This document shows, in pieces, positions 51,430 through 59,641 of a stretch of 64,000 bases of DNA. Below the pieces are notes generated by a model. The model was not told the origin of the DNA. It did no database searches and worked only from the letters and a program-made list of their open reading frames with translations. The DNA comes from Catellatospora vulcania (GTDB lineage Bacteria; Actinomycetota; Actinomycetes; Mycobacteriales; Micromonosporaceae): assembly GCF_009720385.1 (NCBI RefSeq), contig NZ_WARX01000001.1, positions 1 through 64,000 on the forward strand. The letters are read 5' to 3'. The position numbers and the translations under genes were made by a program. Within the stretch, counting starts at the first letter, position 1, and each line of letters begins with the position of its first letter.

Positions 51430-51993
51430 TCAGTGGTTGATTCGGTGATGGGCCAGGTAGTTGGCTACTGTGGTCAATCGGGACAGATCCGCCATCCTGT
51501 CTACGAACTCCACCCCCGATAGATGGTCTATCTCATGCTGGACCACGCGTGCGACGTACCCGGTGAACGTTTGGGTGACGGGGGTGTGTGCCTCGTTGAG
51601 GTACGTGACGGTGATGGATTCGAACCGAGGGACTGGTCCCATGATTCCGGGAACACTGAAGCATCCCTCCCAGTCCGTTACCTGCCCGGCGGAGTGGTCC
51701 ACGATCATGGGGTTGACCATCTGTACCAGCGGGTGTTCCGGTCGATCCGGGAACACATCGGTTCTGCGTACCTCGACCACTATGGCCTTGGTCGCCGCTC
51801 CGATTTGAGGTGCCGCGAGTCCCGCTCCGTTGAGCGAGCGCAGCCGGCTCACCATGGCATCCAGCAGTGGCTTAACTTGGTCAGCACTCGTAGCTTCCAG
51901 CGTGGGGGCCTTCAGCCGTGGGTCACCGATGGTGACGACGCCCTCGCTGGCGACGCCTGTGATCCAGTCTCGGCTGCTCGGTGGGAGTGCCAT
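51430..51993 (-). CDS. def: Peptide deformylase, accessory paralogue
   Basis: A 187-residue metalloenzyme that removes the formyl group from nascent N-formyl-methionine. All three family motifs are intact: G56AGLAAPQIG65 (motif 1), E109GCFS with metal ligand Cys111 (motif 2) and Q152HEIDH157 with His153, Glu154 and His157 (motif 3), so it should be active. Its setting is not the usual def-fmt pair: the start overlaps by one base the stop of an XRE-TPR regulator (TAATG), with AAGGAG upstream inside the regulator. It is therefore probably a second, regulated deformylase, for example for specialised conditions or resistance to deformylase inhibitors. That role is inference. Confidence 0.88.
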   Translation of the reverse strand: MALPPSSRDWITGVASEGVVTIGDPRLKAPTLEATSADQVKPLLDAMVSRLRSLNGAGLAAPQIGAATKAIVVEVRRTDVFPDRPEHPLVQMVNPMIVDHSAGQVTDWEGCFSVPGIMGPVPRFESITVTYLNEAHTPVTQTFTGYVARVVQHEIDHLSGVEFVDRMADLSRLTTVANYLAHHRINH

Positions 51994-53471
51994 TACCTCG
52001 TGTGCTCCTTACGGCGTGCGGGGAGTCGTTGTGGTGATACGTGTTCATCTCTCTGCTCTTTGACGGCGTCTTCAAGCCTTTGCGCCACTCGCCGGTACGC
52101 GGTGGACTTACGTAGACCATGCGGGGCGAGTTTCTCCTCCTGCCGCATCAGCTGCACCGACATGAACCCGTTGGAGGCTGCTGCGTCGAGCATGGCGATA
52201 GCTGCAGGCTCGTCGCCCAGTTCAGCCAGGGCGTGGAATAGCCGGTATCGGATGTATCCGTTGGTGCCGCTGTTTTCGATGAGATAAGTGACTGTCTCCA
52301 TTGTTGCCGTGCGGTCTTGCAACGCGGCGTACAGATTTGCCGCCCAAGCAGTGGTGCGATGATTGGCGCCCAGGCTGGCACTCTCTGCACGCGATGCGCC
52401 TTGGGCCCATACTTCTCTCGCGGACTTCTCAACGCCGTGCCGTCTGTGCAGATAGCCGAGGAGAAGCCACTGGGTGATGTCGGCATCGTCAACGCGGATC
52501 GCCTCCGTCGCCACACGGAGCGCATACTCAAGTCCTGTTGGAGAGTTCGCGCTTGCCAGGGCCACTGCCCACCGGGTGTTCGCGTCGCCTTGATGGTGGT
52601 CGAGGTATGGCTTCGCGATCTCCACGGCCAACTCGTGCTGGCCTAACAGCAGTCGACACCAGATGGTCAGCTTGGACGCGGCTGGGTGAGTCGGATCCTC
52701 GCGCAGTACCGATGTCGCCAGCGGCAATGCCAGCTCGGCCATACCGGCGTTCATCAACGCCCTCGCGTACGCGATCGCTGCGTCCAGGCTGTCGGGATGC
52801 CGTAGATGAATCGACCTGCCGACCTCTAGGGCGCGCCGATGCCAACCCATGTCCCAGCAGGTGCGAATGAACGTGGTGTGGGCGGCGACGGAGTCGGGGT
52901 CAACTGTCAATGCTGCCTCGACGTCTCGGAGAGCGCCGGTCAACGCCGCTTGCGGGGCGTCGGTCCATCCAGCGAAGTATTGACGCCACCTCGCGTAGCC
53001 CCGGTCGGCGATCGCCGGCGCAAGGCGTGGATCCCTGCCCACCGCCCGGTCGAGAAGAGCCTTAGCGGCCTCGATTTCACGGCGTTGGTTGCCGTGGAGT
53101 AAGCCGTGTCCACGTACGTAAAGTTCACGAGCACGTTCGTCGACTGCCAGGATCGACTGACCCTGCCGGGGTGGGGTGGCACCGAGCCCCGCGGTTCTCG
53201 TCAGCATCGACGACACCCTCCACACCTGCGCAGGCACGGCGGGTTCCTGGACGCGTCTGGAATCGTCATTTGCCTTGGCGAGCACCAACTGCCCGCCGGC
53301 ATTGAGGGCGGCGTCAACAGCTCTGATGACCGAGTCCGAGGGGTGCTGCCTGTTGTTCTCTATCCGGCTGAGCAGCCCGAAGTCGACTGGCACAGCCCGA
53401 CCGAGCTGTCGCAACGACAACCCGTGCGCCTTGCGGAGACGACGTAACGCCTCACCCACAGTCTCGTCCAT
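51993..53471 (-). CDS. XRE-family regulator with C-terminal TPR-like domain
   Basis: A 492-residue protein. Residues 1-60 form a helix-turn-helix of the XRE/Cro type (EALRRLRKAHGLSLRQLGRAVPVDFGLLSRIENNRQ in pieces; recognition helix near DFGLLSRIE). The remainder is alpha-helical with repeated Ala/Leu-rich pairs (DPRLAPAIADRGYARWRQYF, DSLDAAIAYARALMNAGM, DPTHPAASKLTIWCRLLL), a tetratricopeptide-like solenoid. Regulators of this build often bind a peptide or small ligand through the repeats. It is translationally coupled to peptide deformylase and thus likely controls it. AGGATG ahead of ATG 53471 is the ribosome site. Codon use is somewhat less GC-biased than in flanking genes. Confidence 0.82.
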   Translation of the reverse strand: MDETVGEALRRLRKAHGLSLRQLGRAVPVDFGLLSRIENNRQHPSDSVIRAVDAALNAGGQLVLAKANDDSRRVQEPAVPAQVWRVSSMLTRTAGLGATPPRQGQSILAVDERARELYVRGHGLLHGNQRREIEAAKALLDRAVGRDPRLAPAIADRGYARWRQYFAGWTDAPQAALTGALRDVEAALTVDPDSVAAHTTFIRTCWDMGWHRRALEVGRSIHLRHPDSLDAAIAYARALMNAGMAELALPLATSVLREDPTHPAASKLTIWCRLLLGQHELAVEIAKPYLDHHQGDANTRWAVALASANSPTGLEYALRVATEAIRVDDADITQWLLLGYLHRRHGVEKSAREVWAQGASRAESASLGANHRTTAWAANLYAALQDRTATMETVTYLIENSGTNGYIRYRLFHALAELGDEPAAIAMLDAAASNGFMSVQLMRQEEKLAPHGLRKSTAYRRVAQRLEDAVKEQRDEHVSPQRLPARRKEHTR

Positions 53472-53814
53472 CGAGTTGCATCCTGCCTGATGTGTGCGAT
53501 GTTGACCCTTGTCCGGGCACAACTGTCAACACCTGCAGCCGCCGCCTTTGACCAGTCACGCTGAATCAGGCGCGAGGCGGGGGTGACGAACGGTCCGCTC
53601 GCCTCGCTGCCCATCACGACGGTAGTCGGAGGGTTGGTGAGGATCAATGAAGGTCGCGCCTGGATGTCGTCCCGCATGGGCCGAGGAGGACACACAGTCA
53701 CTGATGGCGCTGCGTGTGCAGGAACGCAATGTGGCCGCTTCCACCGGCTGGAACTCGTCCACCCGGGTCGTGAAAGCAATTCGCGATCACCTTCAGGGGG
53801 ATGGGGAGGCAGTC
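53472..53814. other. 343-base divergent intergenic region
   Basis: This gap separates the XRE-deformylase operon (minus) from the small gene at 53815 (plus) and must hold the XRE promoter. Composition is softer than average (TGTGTGCGATGTTGACCCTTG). TTGACC at about 53503 on the plus strand is a possible -35 but I cannot pair it with a clear -10. Open frames crossing it look like shadows. Confidence 0.4.
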
Positions 53815-54036
53815 ATGGCGAGCCAGAGTCCGACGAACTGGGTGGCGGTCAACGGGGCGTTGGTAGCCGTCGGCCATCATGTCGCCCTCGATCTCACTCC
53901 CGACACGGTCGGCGTGATCGAGGACGTGCATCCGATGTCTGGGCTGCCTAAGGTCCGGATTACCGAAGGGCCTGGCGTGGGTGGAGTAATCCACCCGTAC
54001 CCCGGACAGATTCTTGCAAGGGTGCACCGCAGGTAA
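53815..54036 (+). CDS. Small conserved-looking hypothetical protein
   Basis: A 73-residue protein, WVAVNGALVAVGHHVALDLT followed by VGVIEDVHPMSGLPKVRI and IHPYPGQILARVHRR. The pattern of short strands and turns suggests a small beta-barrel (SH3-like). GGGGAGG five bases before ATG 53815 and a high third-position GC support coding. It could extend upstream to ATG 53647, but that leader is compositionally different. No family recognised. It is divergent from the XRE-deformylase operon and ends just before hairpin 54065-54108. Confidence 0.6.
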   Translation: MASQSPTNWVAVNGALVAVGHHVALDLTPDTVGVIEDVHPMSGLPKVRITEGPGVGGVIHPYPGQILARVHRR

Positions 54037-54064
54037 GTGCAGCTTGAGCACTGTCGCTTGTTAA

Positions 54065-54108
54065 GAAGGGCACCTTCTACCTCGTTTTCCGATAAGAAGG
54101 TGCCCTTC
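54065..54108. terminator. Bidirectional hairpin of the GAAGGGCACC family
   Basis: GAAGGGCACCTTCT (54065-54078) pairs perfectly with AGAAGGTGCCCTTC (54095-54108); the 16-base loop contains a T-run (GTTTTCC). It lies between the convergent small gene and 6-phosphofructokinase and shares its arm with 8053-8093 and 13988-14006. Confidence 0.78.
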
Positions 54109-54115
54109 CTTCGGG

Positions 54116-55444
54116 TTAGGCGAAGCGGCGGGGTTGGCCGGTGGTTTCGAGGACGGACATCCAGAGGTCGCCGGCGGGGTCTACCTGGTTGCGTTTGCTG
54201 ATGGCGAGGGCTATCGGGACGTGGACGAAGCGGCCTCGCCAGCGGCCGACGACCATCGCGGTGCGGCCGGCCATGGCCGCGTGGACGGCGGCGTGGGCGA
54301 GGCGGATGCAGTAGACGCTGTCGTACGGATTGGCGGGCACGCTGCGGATGGCGTAGCTGGGGTCGATGTACTTGAGGCTGGTCTCCATGCCGTGCTCCGC
54401 GAAGTCCTCCGCGATGCGTTTGCGCAGGTAGAGGCCGATGTCCTTGAGTTTGCGGTTGCCTGACTTGTCGACCTGGCCGGGTTCGTCGGACTCCAGGTAC
54501 TCCTGCCCGGCGCCCTCGGCGGCGACCACCACCGCGTGCCCGCGTTCGGCGACGCGCCGCCGCAGGTGGGCGAGGAACCCGCTGTCGCCTTCGAGGTCGA
54601 ACGGCACCTCGGGGATGAGCACGTAGTCGGCGTCGTTGTTGGCCAGTGCCGCGTAGCAGGCGATGAAGCCGGAGTGCCGGCCCATGACCTGCACCAGGCC
54701 GACGCCGTTGGGCACCGCGCGGGCCTCGACGTGGGCGCTGCGCAGCGACTCGGTGGCCTTCGAGAAGGCGGTCTGGAAGCCGAAGCTCTGGTCGATGTAC
54801 GGGATGTCGTTGTCGATGGTCTTCGGCACGCCGATCACGGCGATCTTCAGGCCGCGCTCCTTGACCACGTCGGCGAGGGTCAGCGCGCCGCGCATGGAGC
54901 CGTCGCCGCCGATGACGAAGAGCACGTTGATGCTCATCGACTCCAGGCAGTCGACGATCTCGTACGGGTCCTGGCTGCCCCGGGAGGTGCCCAGGATGGT
55001 GCCGCCGTACTCGTTGACGCCGCTGACCGCCTCGGCGTCGAGGTCGATCGGCGGGTGGCCGTACTTGGCGATGAAGCCCTGGTATCCGTTCCGGAAGCCG
55101 TAGATCTTGGTGACGCCGTAGTGCGAGGTCAGCTCCAGCACCAGGCCCCGGATGACGTCGTTGAGGCCGGGGCAGAGCCCGCCGCAGGTGACGATGCCGA
55201 CGCGGGTCTTCGACGGCTGAAAGAAGATCTTCCGGCGCGGGCCGCCGGGCTCGAATCCGGGCAGCGCGTCCAGCTTGGCCCTGCGCGCGGCGACCATGTT
55301 CACGGTGTCGTCGAACAGCACCCGGTCGTTCTCGTCGACGTAGTGCTCGGTGCTCTCGGTCTCGGCCAGCAGCGGCGCCAGCGGTGAGTCGATGCGGCAG
55401 TCGCCGAGCGTGCGCACCGTCAGGTCAACGGCCTCCGGAGCCAT
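54116..55444 (-). CDS. ATP-dependent 6-phosphofructokinase
   Basis: A 442-residue glycolytic enzyme that phosphorylates fructose 6-phosphate. TCGGLCPGLNDVIRG is the nucleotide loop, FVIGGDGSMRGA has the Gly that marks ATP use (PPi enzymes have Asp there), PKTIDNDIPYIDQSFGFQTA carries the catalytic Asp, and VMGRHSGFIA binds substrate. The combination GGDGS plus PKTIDND is that of the 'long' ATP-dependent clade also found in plants and trypanosomes, and length (about 440) agrees. GGAGG five bases ahead sets ATG 55444. It stands alone, with a terminator at its 3' end. Confidence 0.88.
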   Translation of the reverse strand: MAPEAVDLTVRTLGDCRIDSPLAPLLAETESTEHYVDENDRVLFDDTVNMVAARRAKLDALPGFEPGGPRRKIFFQPSKTRVGIVTCGGLCPGLNDVIRGLVLELTSHYGVTKIYGFRNGYQGFIAKYGHPPIDLDAEAVSGVNEYGGTILGTSRGSQDPYEIVDCLESMSINVLFVIGGDGSMRGALTLADVVKERGLKIAVIGVPKTIDNDIPYIDQSFGFQTAFSKATESLRSAHVEARAVPNGVGLVQVMGRHSGFIACYAALANNDADYVLIPEVPFDLEGDSGFLAHLRRRVAERGHAVVVAAEGAGQEYLESDEPGQVDKSGNRKLKDIGLYLRKRIAEDFAEHGMETSLKYIDPSYAIRSVPANPYDSVYCIRLAHAAVHAAMAGRTAMVVGRWRGRFVHVPIALAISKRNQVDPAGDLWMSVLETTGQPRRFA

Positions 55445-55540
55445 GCCGTCCTCCAAGTGTTGCCGGGGCGAGCAGCCTATCGCGACAATGTTTCACCAGG
55501 CCACGGCTGCGCCGCCGCGTCCCGGCAGGTGGATCGTGGC

Positions 55541-56794
55541 TCAGAACAGCAGCCGGGTCGAGAAGAGCATGCCCATCGGCACCGCGATCACGCCCGCGAC
55601 CGCGGCGTACGGCCAGAGCAGGCGCGCGGGCAGGTGCCGCAGCACCAGCAGCGCGGGCAGCAGCAGGGTGTGCGAGCGGTACTGGGACACCCCGGCCCCG
55701 GCGATCAGCGGGCCGACGAACGCGGCGACCGCATAGATCGCGAGCCCGGCATCGAACGGCCGCAGCCGTCCGTGGCCCGAGGCGACCACCGCCGCGGTGA
55801 CGGCCAGCAGGGCCAGCGCCAGCGACCACCACAGTTCGGCGTCGGTGTACACGTGCAGCGACCAGAGCAGGTCCTGCGGCGGGTCCCCGATGGGGATCAC
55901 CGACGGCTCGATCGCCAGCTTGGCCAGCGAGTGCAGCGGGTTGTGCACGCCGTTGCCGTAGTGCTCCTGGATCATCATGTACGCGTTCCAGTGCCCCACG
56001 GTCAGCTGGTGCACCCCGAACACCGCGCCCAGCCCGGCCAGCGGCAGCCCGCATACGGCCAGCCCGGCCCGCAACCCGGCCCACGGTCGCAGCTCGCGGC
56101 GGCCGAGCAGGGTGGCCACCGCGCCGAAGCCGATCGCGGCGACCGCGACTCCCATCGGGTACGCCGCGGCGACCAGGGCGCCGGCGAGTCCGGCCAGGAC
56201 CCACCGGTGCGCCGCGACCGCGGTCACGCAGCCGAGCAGCAGCACCCCGGCCAGCGCCATCGGGAACACGGCGTGCAGGTACACACCGGACGGCAGCAGG
56301 GTGGCCAGGGCCAGCATCGCCGCCGCCGTCGAGCGGCGCGTGTCGCGCAGCAGGCGCCACAGCAGCACGAACGCCAGCAGCAGGCAGACCTCGGTGACGA
56401 GCAGCCCGGCTTCGTACTCGCCCAGCCAGGTGGACCAGGTCAGCGCCCGGATGAGGCCGGGGTAGAGGGGGAACCAGCCCGCGGTGCCGCACCACGCGCC
56501 GGGCGCGAAATGCGGGGCGAGGTCCGGGTCGGCGTCGCACAGGAACAGCTCGTATCCGCGCGAGGCGACCAGGGCGTAGAGCCCCGAGTCGGCGCGGACC
56601 CGACCCGCGACCGGCAGGAACGATTCGGATACCAGCGCGGCGGCGACGGTGTAGACCAGGTGGCTGACCAGGTACGCCAGCACCGGCGGGAGCAGTGCCA
56701 GGGTCCTGCGCCGCCATCGTGGCGGCGACGGCGGATCCTCCGGAGCGGTCGCCGGAGCCTCGGGTGTGAGGACGGCGGTGGACGCTGAGGACAT
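55541..56794 (-). CDS. PIG-V-like membrane mannosyltransferase family protein
   Basis: A 417-residue polytopic protein with about ten helices (LLPPVLAYLVSHLVYTVAAAL, LLVTEVCLLLAFVLLWRLL, MALAGVLLLGCVTAVAAHRWVLAG and on). A first external loop with DSGLYALVASRGYELF and the motif GWFPLYPGLIRAL (FPLYP) match the dolichol-phosphate-mannose-dependent PIG-V/GPI-mannosyltransferase-2-like family; actinobacterial members add mannose to envelope glycolipids or glycoproteins from polyprenyl-phosphate mannose. The acceptor is unknown. ATG 56794 has AGGA nine bases upstream. It lies upstream of pfk on the same strand with 96 bases between. Confidence 0.72.
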   Translation of the reverse strand: MSSASTAVLTPEAPATAPEDPPSPPRWRRRTLALLPPVLAYLVSHLVYTVAAALVSESFLPVAGRVRADSGLYALVASRGYELFLCDADPDLAPHFAPGAWCGTAGWFPLYPGLIRALTWSTWLGEYEAGLLVTEVCLLLAFVLLWRLLRDTRRSTAAAMLALATLLPSGVYLHAVFPMALAGVLLLGCVTAVAAHRWVLAGLAGALVAAAYPMGVAVAAIGFGAVATLLGRRELRPWAGLRAGLAVCGLPLAGLGAVFGVHQLTVGHWNAYMMIQEHYGNGVHNPLHSLAKLAIEPSVIPIGDPPQDLLWSLHVYTDAELWWSLALALLAVTAAVVASGHGRLRPFDAGLAIYAVAAFVGPLIAGAGVSQYRSHTLLLPALLVLRHLPARLLWPYAAVAGVIAVPMGMLFSTRLLF

Positions 56795-56864
56795 GCGGAG
56801 AATCCTGCCTGTAACCGGTCGGCTCCCGCAGCCCGGGTCCCGCCCGGCGGCGGCCGTCACCCAA

Positions 56865-56939
56865 GGTCATCCGACTTGCGGGGCAGATGTGCGTATCTTG
56901 ACTGCGGATACGCCCAGGTGCCAGGCAAGTCGGGTGACC
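56865..56939. repeat. Long inverted repeat, family 5 (GGTCATCCGACTTGC)
   Basis: Arms 56865-56879 and 56925-56939 are 15 bases with one mismatch; an inner GCGTATC/GATACGC and GGCA/TGCC pairs make a long interrupted stem. It lies just past the stop of the FGE-like gene (minus strand, ends 56964) and upstream of the mannosyltransferase start. Confidence 0.75.
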
Positions 56940-56963
56940 AAACGCGAGCGGGGCGCGCCCCGG

Positions 56964-57947
56964 TCAGTGGCGGATCACCAGGCGGAAGCCGAGGTGGCAG
57001 GTGGAGGTGTCGACGGCCTGGGGCATGCGGGCGGCGGGGCGGTAGCGGCGGCAGTAGTCGGGCGCGCAGAGGAACGAGCCGCCCTTGCTCACCCGGCGCG
57101 GGATGCGCACGGCGGGCGTGGCCGGGTCGTAGCTGGCCTGTTCGGCGTTGCGGCGCGGGTTCGCCGGGGCGCAGCAGGTCTGCCGGCCCGCGGTGTGGTG
57201 CGGGCCGTACCAGTCGGACGTCCACTCCCACACGTTGCCGATCATGTCGGACAGCCCGAAGGCGTTCGGGGGGAACGAGCCGACGGGCGCGGTCGTCTCG
57301 TAGCCGTCGGCGGCCAGGTTGAGCACCGGGAACTCGCCCTGCCACAGGTTGGCCAGGTGCTCCCCGCCCGGGGTCAGCTCGTCGCCCCAGGCGTACTCGG
57401 CCGGCTCCGTCGCACCGCCGGACGCGGCGTACTCCCACTCGGCCTCGGTCGGCAGGTCGCCGCCCGCCCACTGCGCGTACGCGGCGACGTCGGCCCAGGC
57501 CACGTGCACGACCGGGTGGTCGTCGAGGCCGTGCAGGTCCGAGCCCGGCCCGTACGGGCGGCGCCAGTCCGCGCCGGGCACCAGCTGCCACCAGTTCTGC
57601 ACGTCGCGCAGGTCCACCCGGTGGCGTGGCTTGACGAACACGACTGACGCGGGCACCAGCAGCGACGGGTCGGCCCCGGGGTAGTCGGCCGGGTCCGGGG
57701 CGGTCTCGGCGACGGTGACGTGGCCGGTCAACGCGACGAACTCGGCGAACTGCCGGTTGGTGACCTGGTGCCGGTCGATCCAGAAGCCGCCGACCCGGGC
57801 CGGGTGCGCGGGGGCCTCCTCCGGGTAGTGCGCGTCGGAGCCCATCCGGAACGTGCCGCCGGGCAGCCACACCATGCCCGGCCGGGGCGGCGCGGCCGGG
57901 GCCTCGCCGTCCCGGCCGGGCCGGGTCAGGGTGATCGGTTCGCTCAC
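56964..57947 (-). CDS. Formylglycine-generating enzyme (sulfatase maturase)
   Basis: A 327-residue FGE/SUMF1-fold enzyme, an aerobic copper-dependent oxidase that turns the sulfatase active-site Cys into C-alpha-formylglycine. WLPGGTFRMGSDAHYPEE, DRHQVTNRQFAEFV, LPTEAEWEYAASGG, GNVWEWTSDWYG and CHLGFRLV are family blocks. The catalytic Cys pair is Cys294 and Cys299 in GSFLCAPDYCRRYR, matching the bacterial CxxxxC pair, so it should be active. GTG 57947 overlaps the stop of the DUF308 gene (GTGA). Its probable client, the sulfatase at 59703, is only 1.8 kb away. Confidence 0.92.
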   Translation of the reverse strand: MSEPITLTRPGRDGEAPAAPPRPGMVWLPGGTFRMGSDAHYPEEAPAHPARVGGFWIDRHQVTNRQFAEFVALTGHVTVAETAPDPADYPGADPSLLVPASVVFVKPRHRVDLRDVQNWWQLVPGADWRRPYGPGSDLHGLDDHPVVHVAWADVAAYAQWAGGDLPTEAEWEYAASGGATEPAEYAWGDELTPGGEHLANLWQGEFPVLNLAADGYETTAPVGSFPPNAFGLSDMIGNVWEWTSDWYGPHHTAGRQTCCAPANPRRNAEQASYDPATPAVRIPRRVSKGGSFLCAPDYCRRYRPAARMPQAVDTSTCHLGFRLVIRH

Positions 57948-58720
57948 GCGGGGACCACCGGACCGGTGCCGCCGGGGCCGACCAGCCCCTGCTCGGCCTT
58001 GTGCTTCAGGTCGCGCATCCGGAACGCCATGATGAAGTCGGTGATGCCGCGGGCCAGGCAGATCGCGCCGACGAACACGATGAGCAGGAAGAACGAGCGG
58101 GTGAACCGGCCCGCGGCCCAGAAGCCCAGCAGCATCTCGATGATGCCGACGACCAGGCCCAGCCACCAGCCGTCGTGCTCCTTCTTGGTGAGGAAGGCCA
58201 GCACGATGTCGGCCGCGCCCTTGAACAGCAGGTACCAGCCGATGAACGCGGCCAGCCAGAACACCGTGCCGCCCGGGTTGATCCAGCAGATGAAGCCGGT
58301 GATCAGGAACAGCACGCCGAGGATGGCGTGCAGCCAGCGCCAGCCGGGCGCGGTGAACGCCTGGAACAGCTCGAAGACGCCGGCGACCAGCACGACGATG
58401 CCGGCCAGGGTCGCGACGGTGGCGATGCTGCGCACCGGCGACTGGTTGAGGGCCAGCACGAACCAGCTGACGATGATCCAGCAGACGCCGGTGATGAGGA
58501 ACAGCCACCACGGCACCCGGGACATCGGCAGCGGTGTTCCGGCGCTGCGGAACACGTCACCGGTCGACGTCGTGCCGGGTGGGATGGGACCGGGCGTGGT
58601 CCCGGTGGCAGCCCGTGCGGTGCCGGTCGCCACGCCCTCGGCCTCCTTCGCCGCGTGCGCGCCGGCCGCGGCGGTCTTGCCGGGCTTACCGGTGCTGGGG
58701 CTGGGCGATGCGGTGCTCAT
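57944..58720 (-). CDS. HdeD-like DUF308 membrane protein with long N-terminal tail
   Basis: A 258-residue protein. The first 65 residues are a Ser/Ala/Gly/Pro/Lys-rich tail (STASPSPSTGKPGKTAA), then six helices in three repeated hairpins (LFLITGVCWIIVSWFVLAL, VATLAGIVVLVAGVFELF, HAILGVLFLITGFICWI and on). Function of the family is unknown. It is co-translated with FGE through a 4-base overlap, an unusual partnership that hints at an envelope role for the sulfatase system. The ribosome site GAGGAG before ATG 58720 lies within the repeated mini-element at 58728-58741. Confidence 0.82.
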   Translation of the reverse strand: MSTASPSPSTGKPGKTAAAGAHAAKEAEGVATGTARAATGTTPGPIPPGTTSTGDVFRSAGTPLPMSRVPWWLFLITGVCWIIVSWFVLALNQSPVRSIATVATLAGIVVLVAGVFELFQAFTAPGWRWLHAILGVLFLITGFICWINPGGTVFWLAAFIGWYLLFKGAADIVLAFLTKKEHDGWWLGLVVGIIEMLLGFWAAGRFTRSFFLLIVFVGAICLARGITDFIMAFRMRDLKHKAEQGLVGPGGTGPVVPA

Positions 58721-58727
58721 GCCTACT

Positions 58728-58741
58728 CCTCGCTGCGCTCG
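58728..58741 (-). repeat. CGAGCGCAGCGAGG mini-element carrying the ribosome site
   Basis: On the minus strand this copy reads CGAGCGCAGCGAGG and continues into AGTAGGCATG, so the start at 58720 takes its Shine-Dalgarno from it, just as the GTG at 47039 does from its copy. A further degenerate piece (GAGCGAGCGCAGCG, minus strand) lies near 58778-58791. Confidence 0.75.
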
Positions 58742-58883
58742 TCGGCGGCATGAGTGGACTGCGGCTGAGATGCGCGCTGCGCTCGCTCATGCGTACTGCC
58801 GGTAGTGAGAGCCATCCGGTTGCAGACTATGCACCACCTCATCCGGGTATGCGGTGTTTCCGCAATCTGTGGTGAATATTCGG

Positions 58884-59591
58884 CTAGTCCAGGGCGGAGA
58901 GCGCACCGGCCACCGCGAAGCCGAACACCGCCAGCAGGCCGGTGGCCTTGCCGCCCTGCCGGTAGGCCTCCGGGATCATCGAGTCGGCCAGCATGGTCAG
59001 CACCGCCCCGGCGGCGAAGGCCTCGACGTAACCGCCGTCGGCTCGTGGCATCAGGCCGTACAGCAGGTAGCCGACGGCCGCGGCCAGTGCCGACACCGCC
59101 ACGATGATCCACCACACCCGGTACGACTGGGCCTTCGTGTGCCCCTGGGCTCGCATGCCGGCCGTCGCGCCCAGGGCCTCGGGCAGGTTGGACACGAACA
59201 CCGCGACCAGGAAGGCGATCGGCACGTCGCCGCCCATGGCCACGCCGATGCCCAGCACCAGCGACTCCGGCACACCGTCCAGCAGCGCGCCGACCACCAG
59301 GGACCGGTCGGCCGAAGCCGCGCCCATGCTGCGCCGGCCGGTGACGGCCGCGTCCGCGAGGAAGAAGACGACCGCGCCCAGGCCGAACGCGGAGAACAGC
59401 AGCACGTCCTGGTGGAAGCCGGTGGGCACCAGTTCGTAGGCGATCGCGGCGAGCAGCGCCCCGGAGCCGAAGCCCATCACCATGCCGACCCGCGCCGGGG
59501 GGACCGGGGTCGGCCGGTACGCCAGCCATGCGCCGATGACCAGGGAGAACGCCGCGAGAGCGGCCCACCCGGCAGCGGTCAACACGCCCAT
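58884..59591 (-). CDS. ZIP-family metal transporter
   Basis: A 235-residue protein with seven or eight helices. VGMVMGFGSGALLAAIAYEL, LDGVPESLVLGIGV (HxxPE-type metal site with Asp/Gly variation), FVSNLPEALGATAGM and AFAAGAVLTMLADSMIPEAY are ZIP motifs of transmembrane helices 4 and 5. The first site lacks the usual His (LLDGVPESL), and no His-rich loop is seen, so ion specificity is unclear; zinc or iron import is the family role. GGAGG ahead of ATG 59591. It is divergent from the sulfatase and shares its promoter region, so a metal link (FGE needs copper, sulfatases need calcium or magnesium) is possible but speculative. Confidence 0.82.
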   Translation of the reverse strand: MGVLTAAGWAALAAFSLVIGAWLAYRPTPVPPARVGMVMGFGSGALLAAIAYELVPTGFHQDVLLFSAFGLGAVVFFLADAAVTGRRSMGAASADRSLVVGALLDGVPESLVLGIGVAMGGDVPIAFLVAVFVSNLPEALGATAGMRAQGHTKAQSYRVWWIIVAVSALAAAVGYLLYGLMPRADGGYVEAFAAGAVLTMLADSMIPEAYRQGGKATGLLAVFGFAVAGALSALD

Positions 59592-59641
59592 CCGACCTCC
59601 ATCGTCCGCACACGACGGTATCAACGCATTCCGCTTATAAG

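Noticed and set aside
54116-55444. Phosphofructokinase considered PPi-dependent
   Set aside because: Although PKTIDND has Lys, the GGDGS motif keeps Gly rather than Asp, matching the ATP-dependent long clade.
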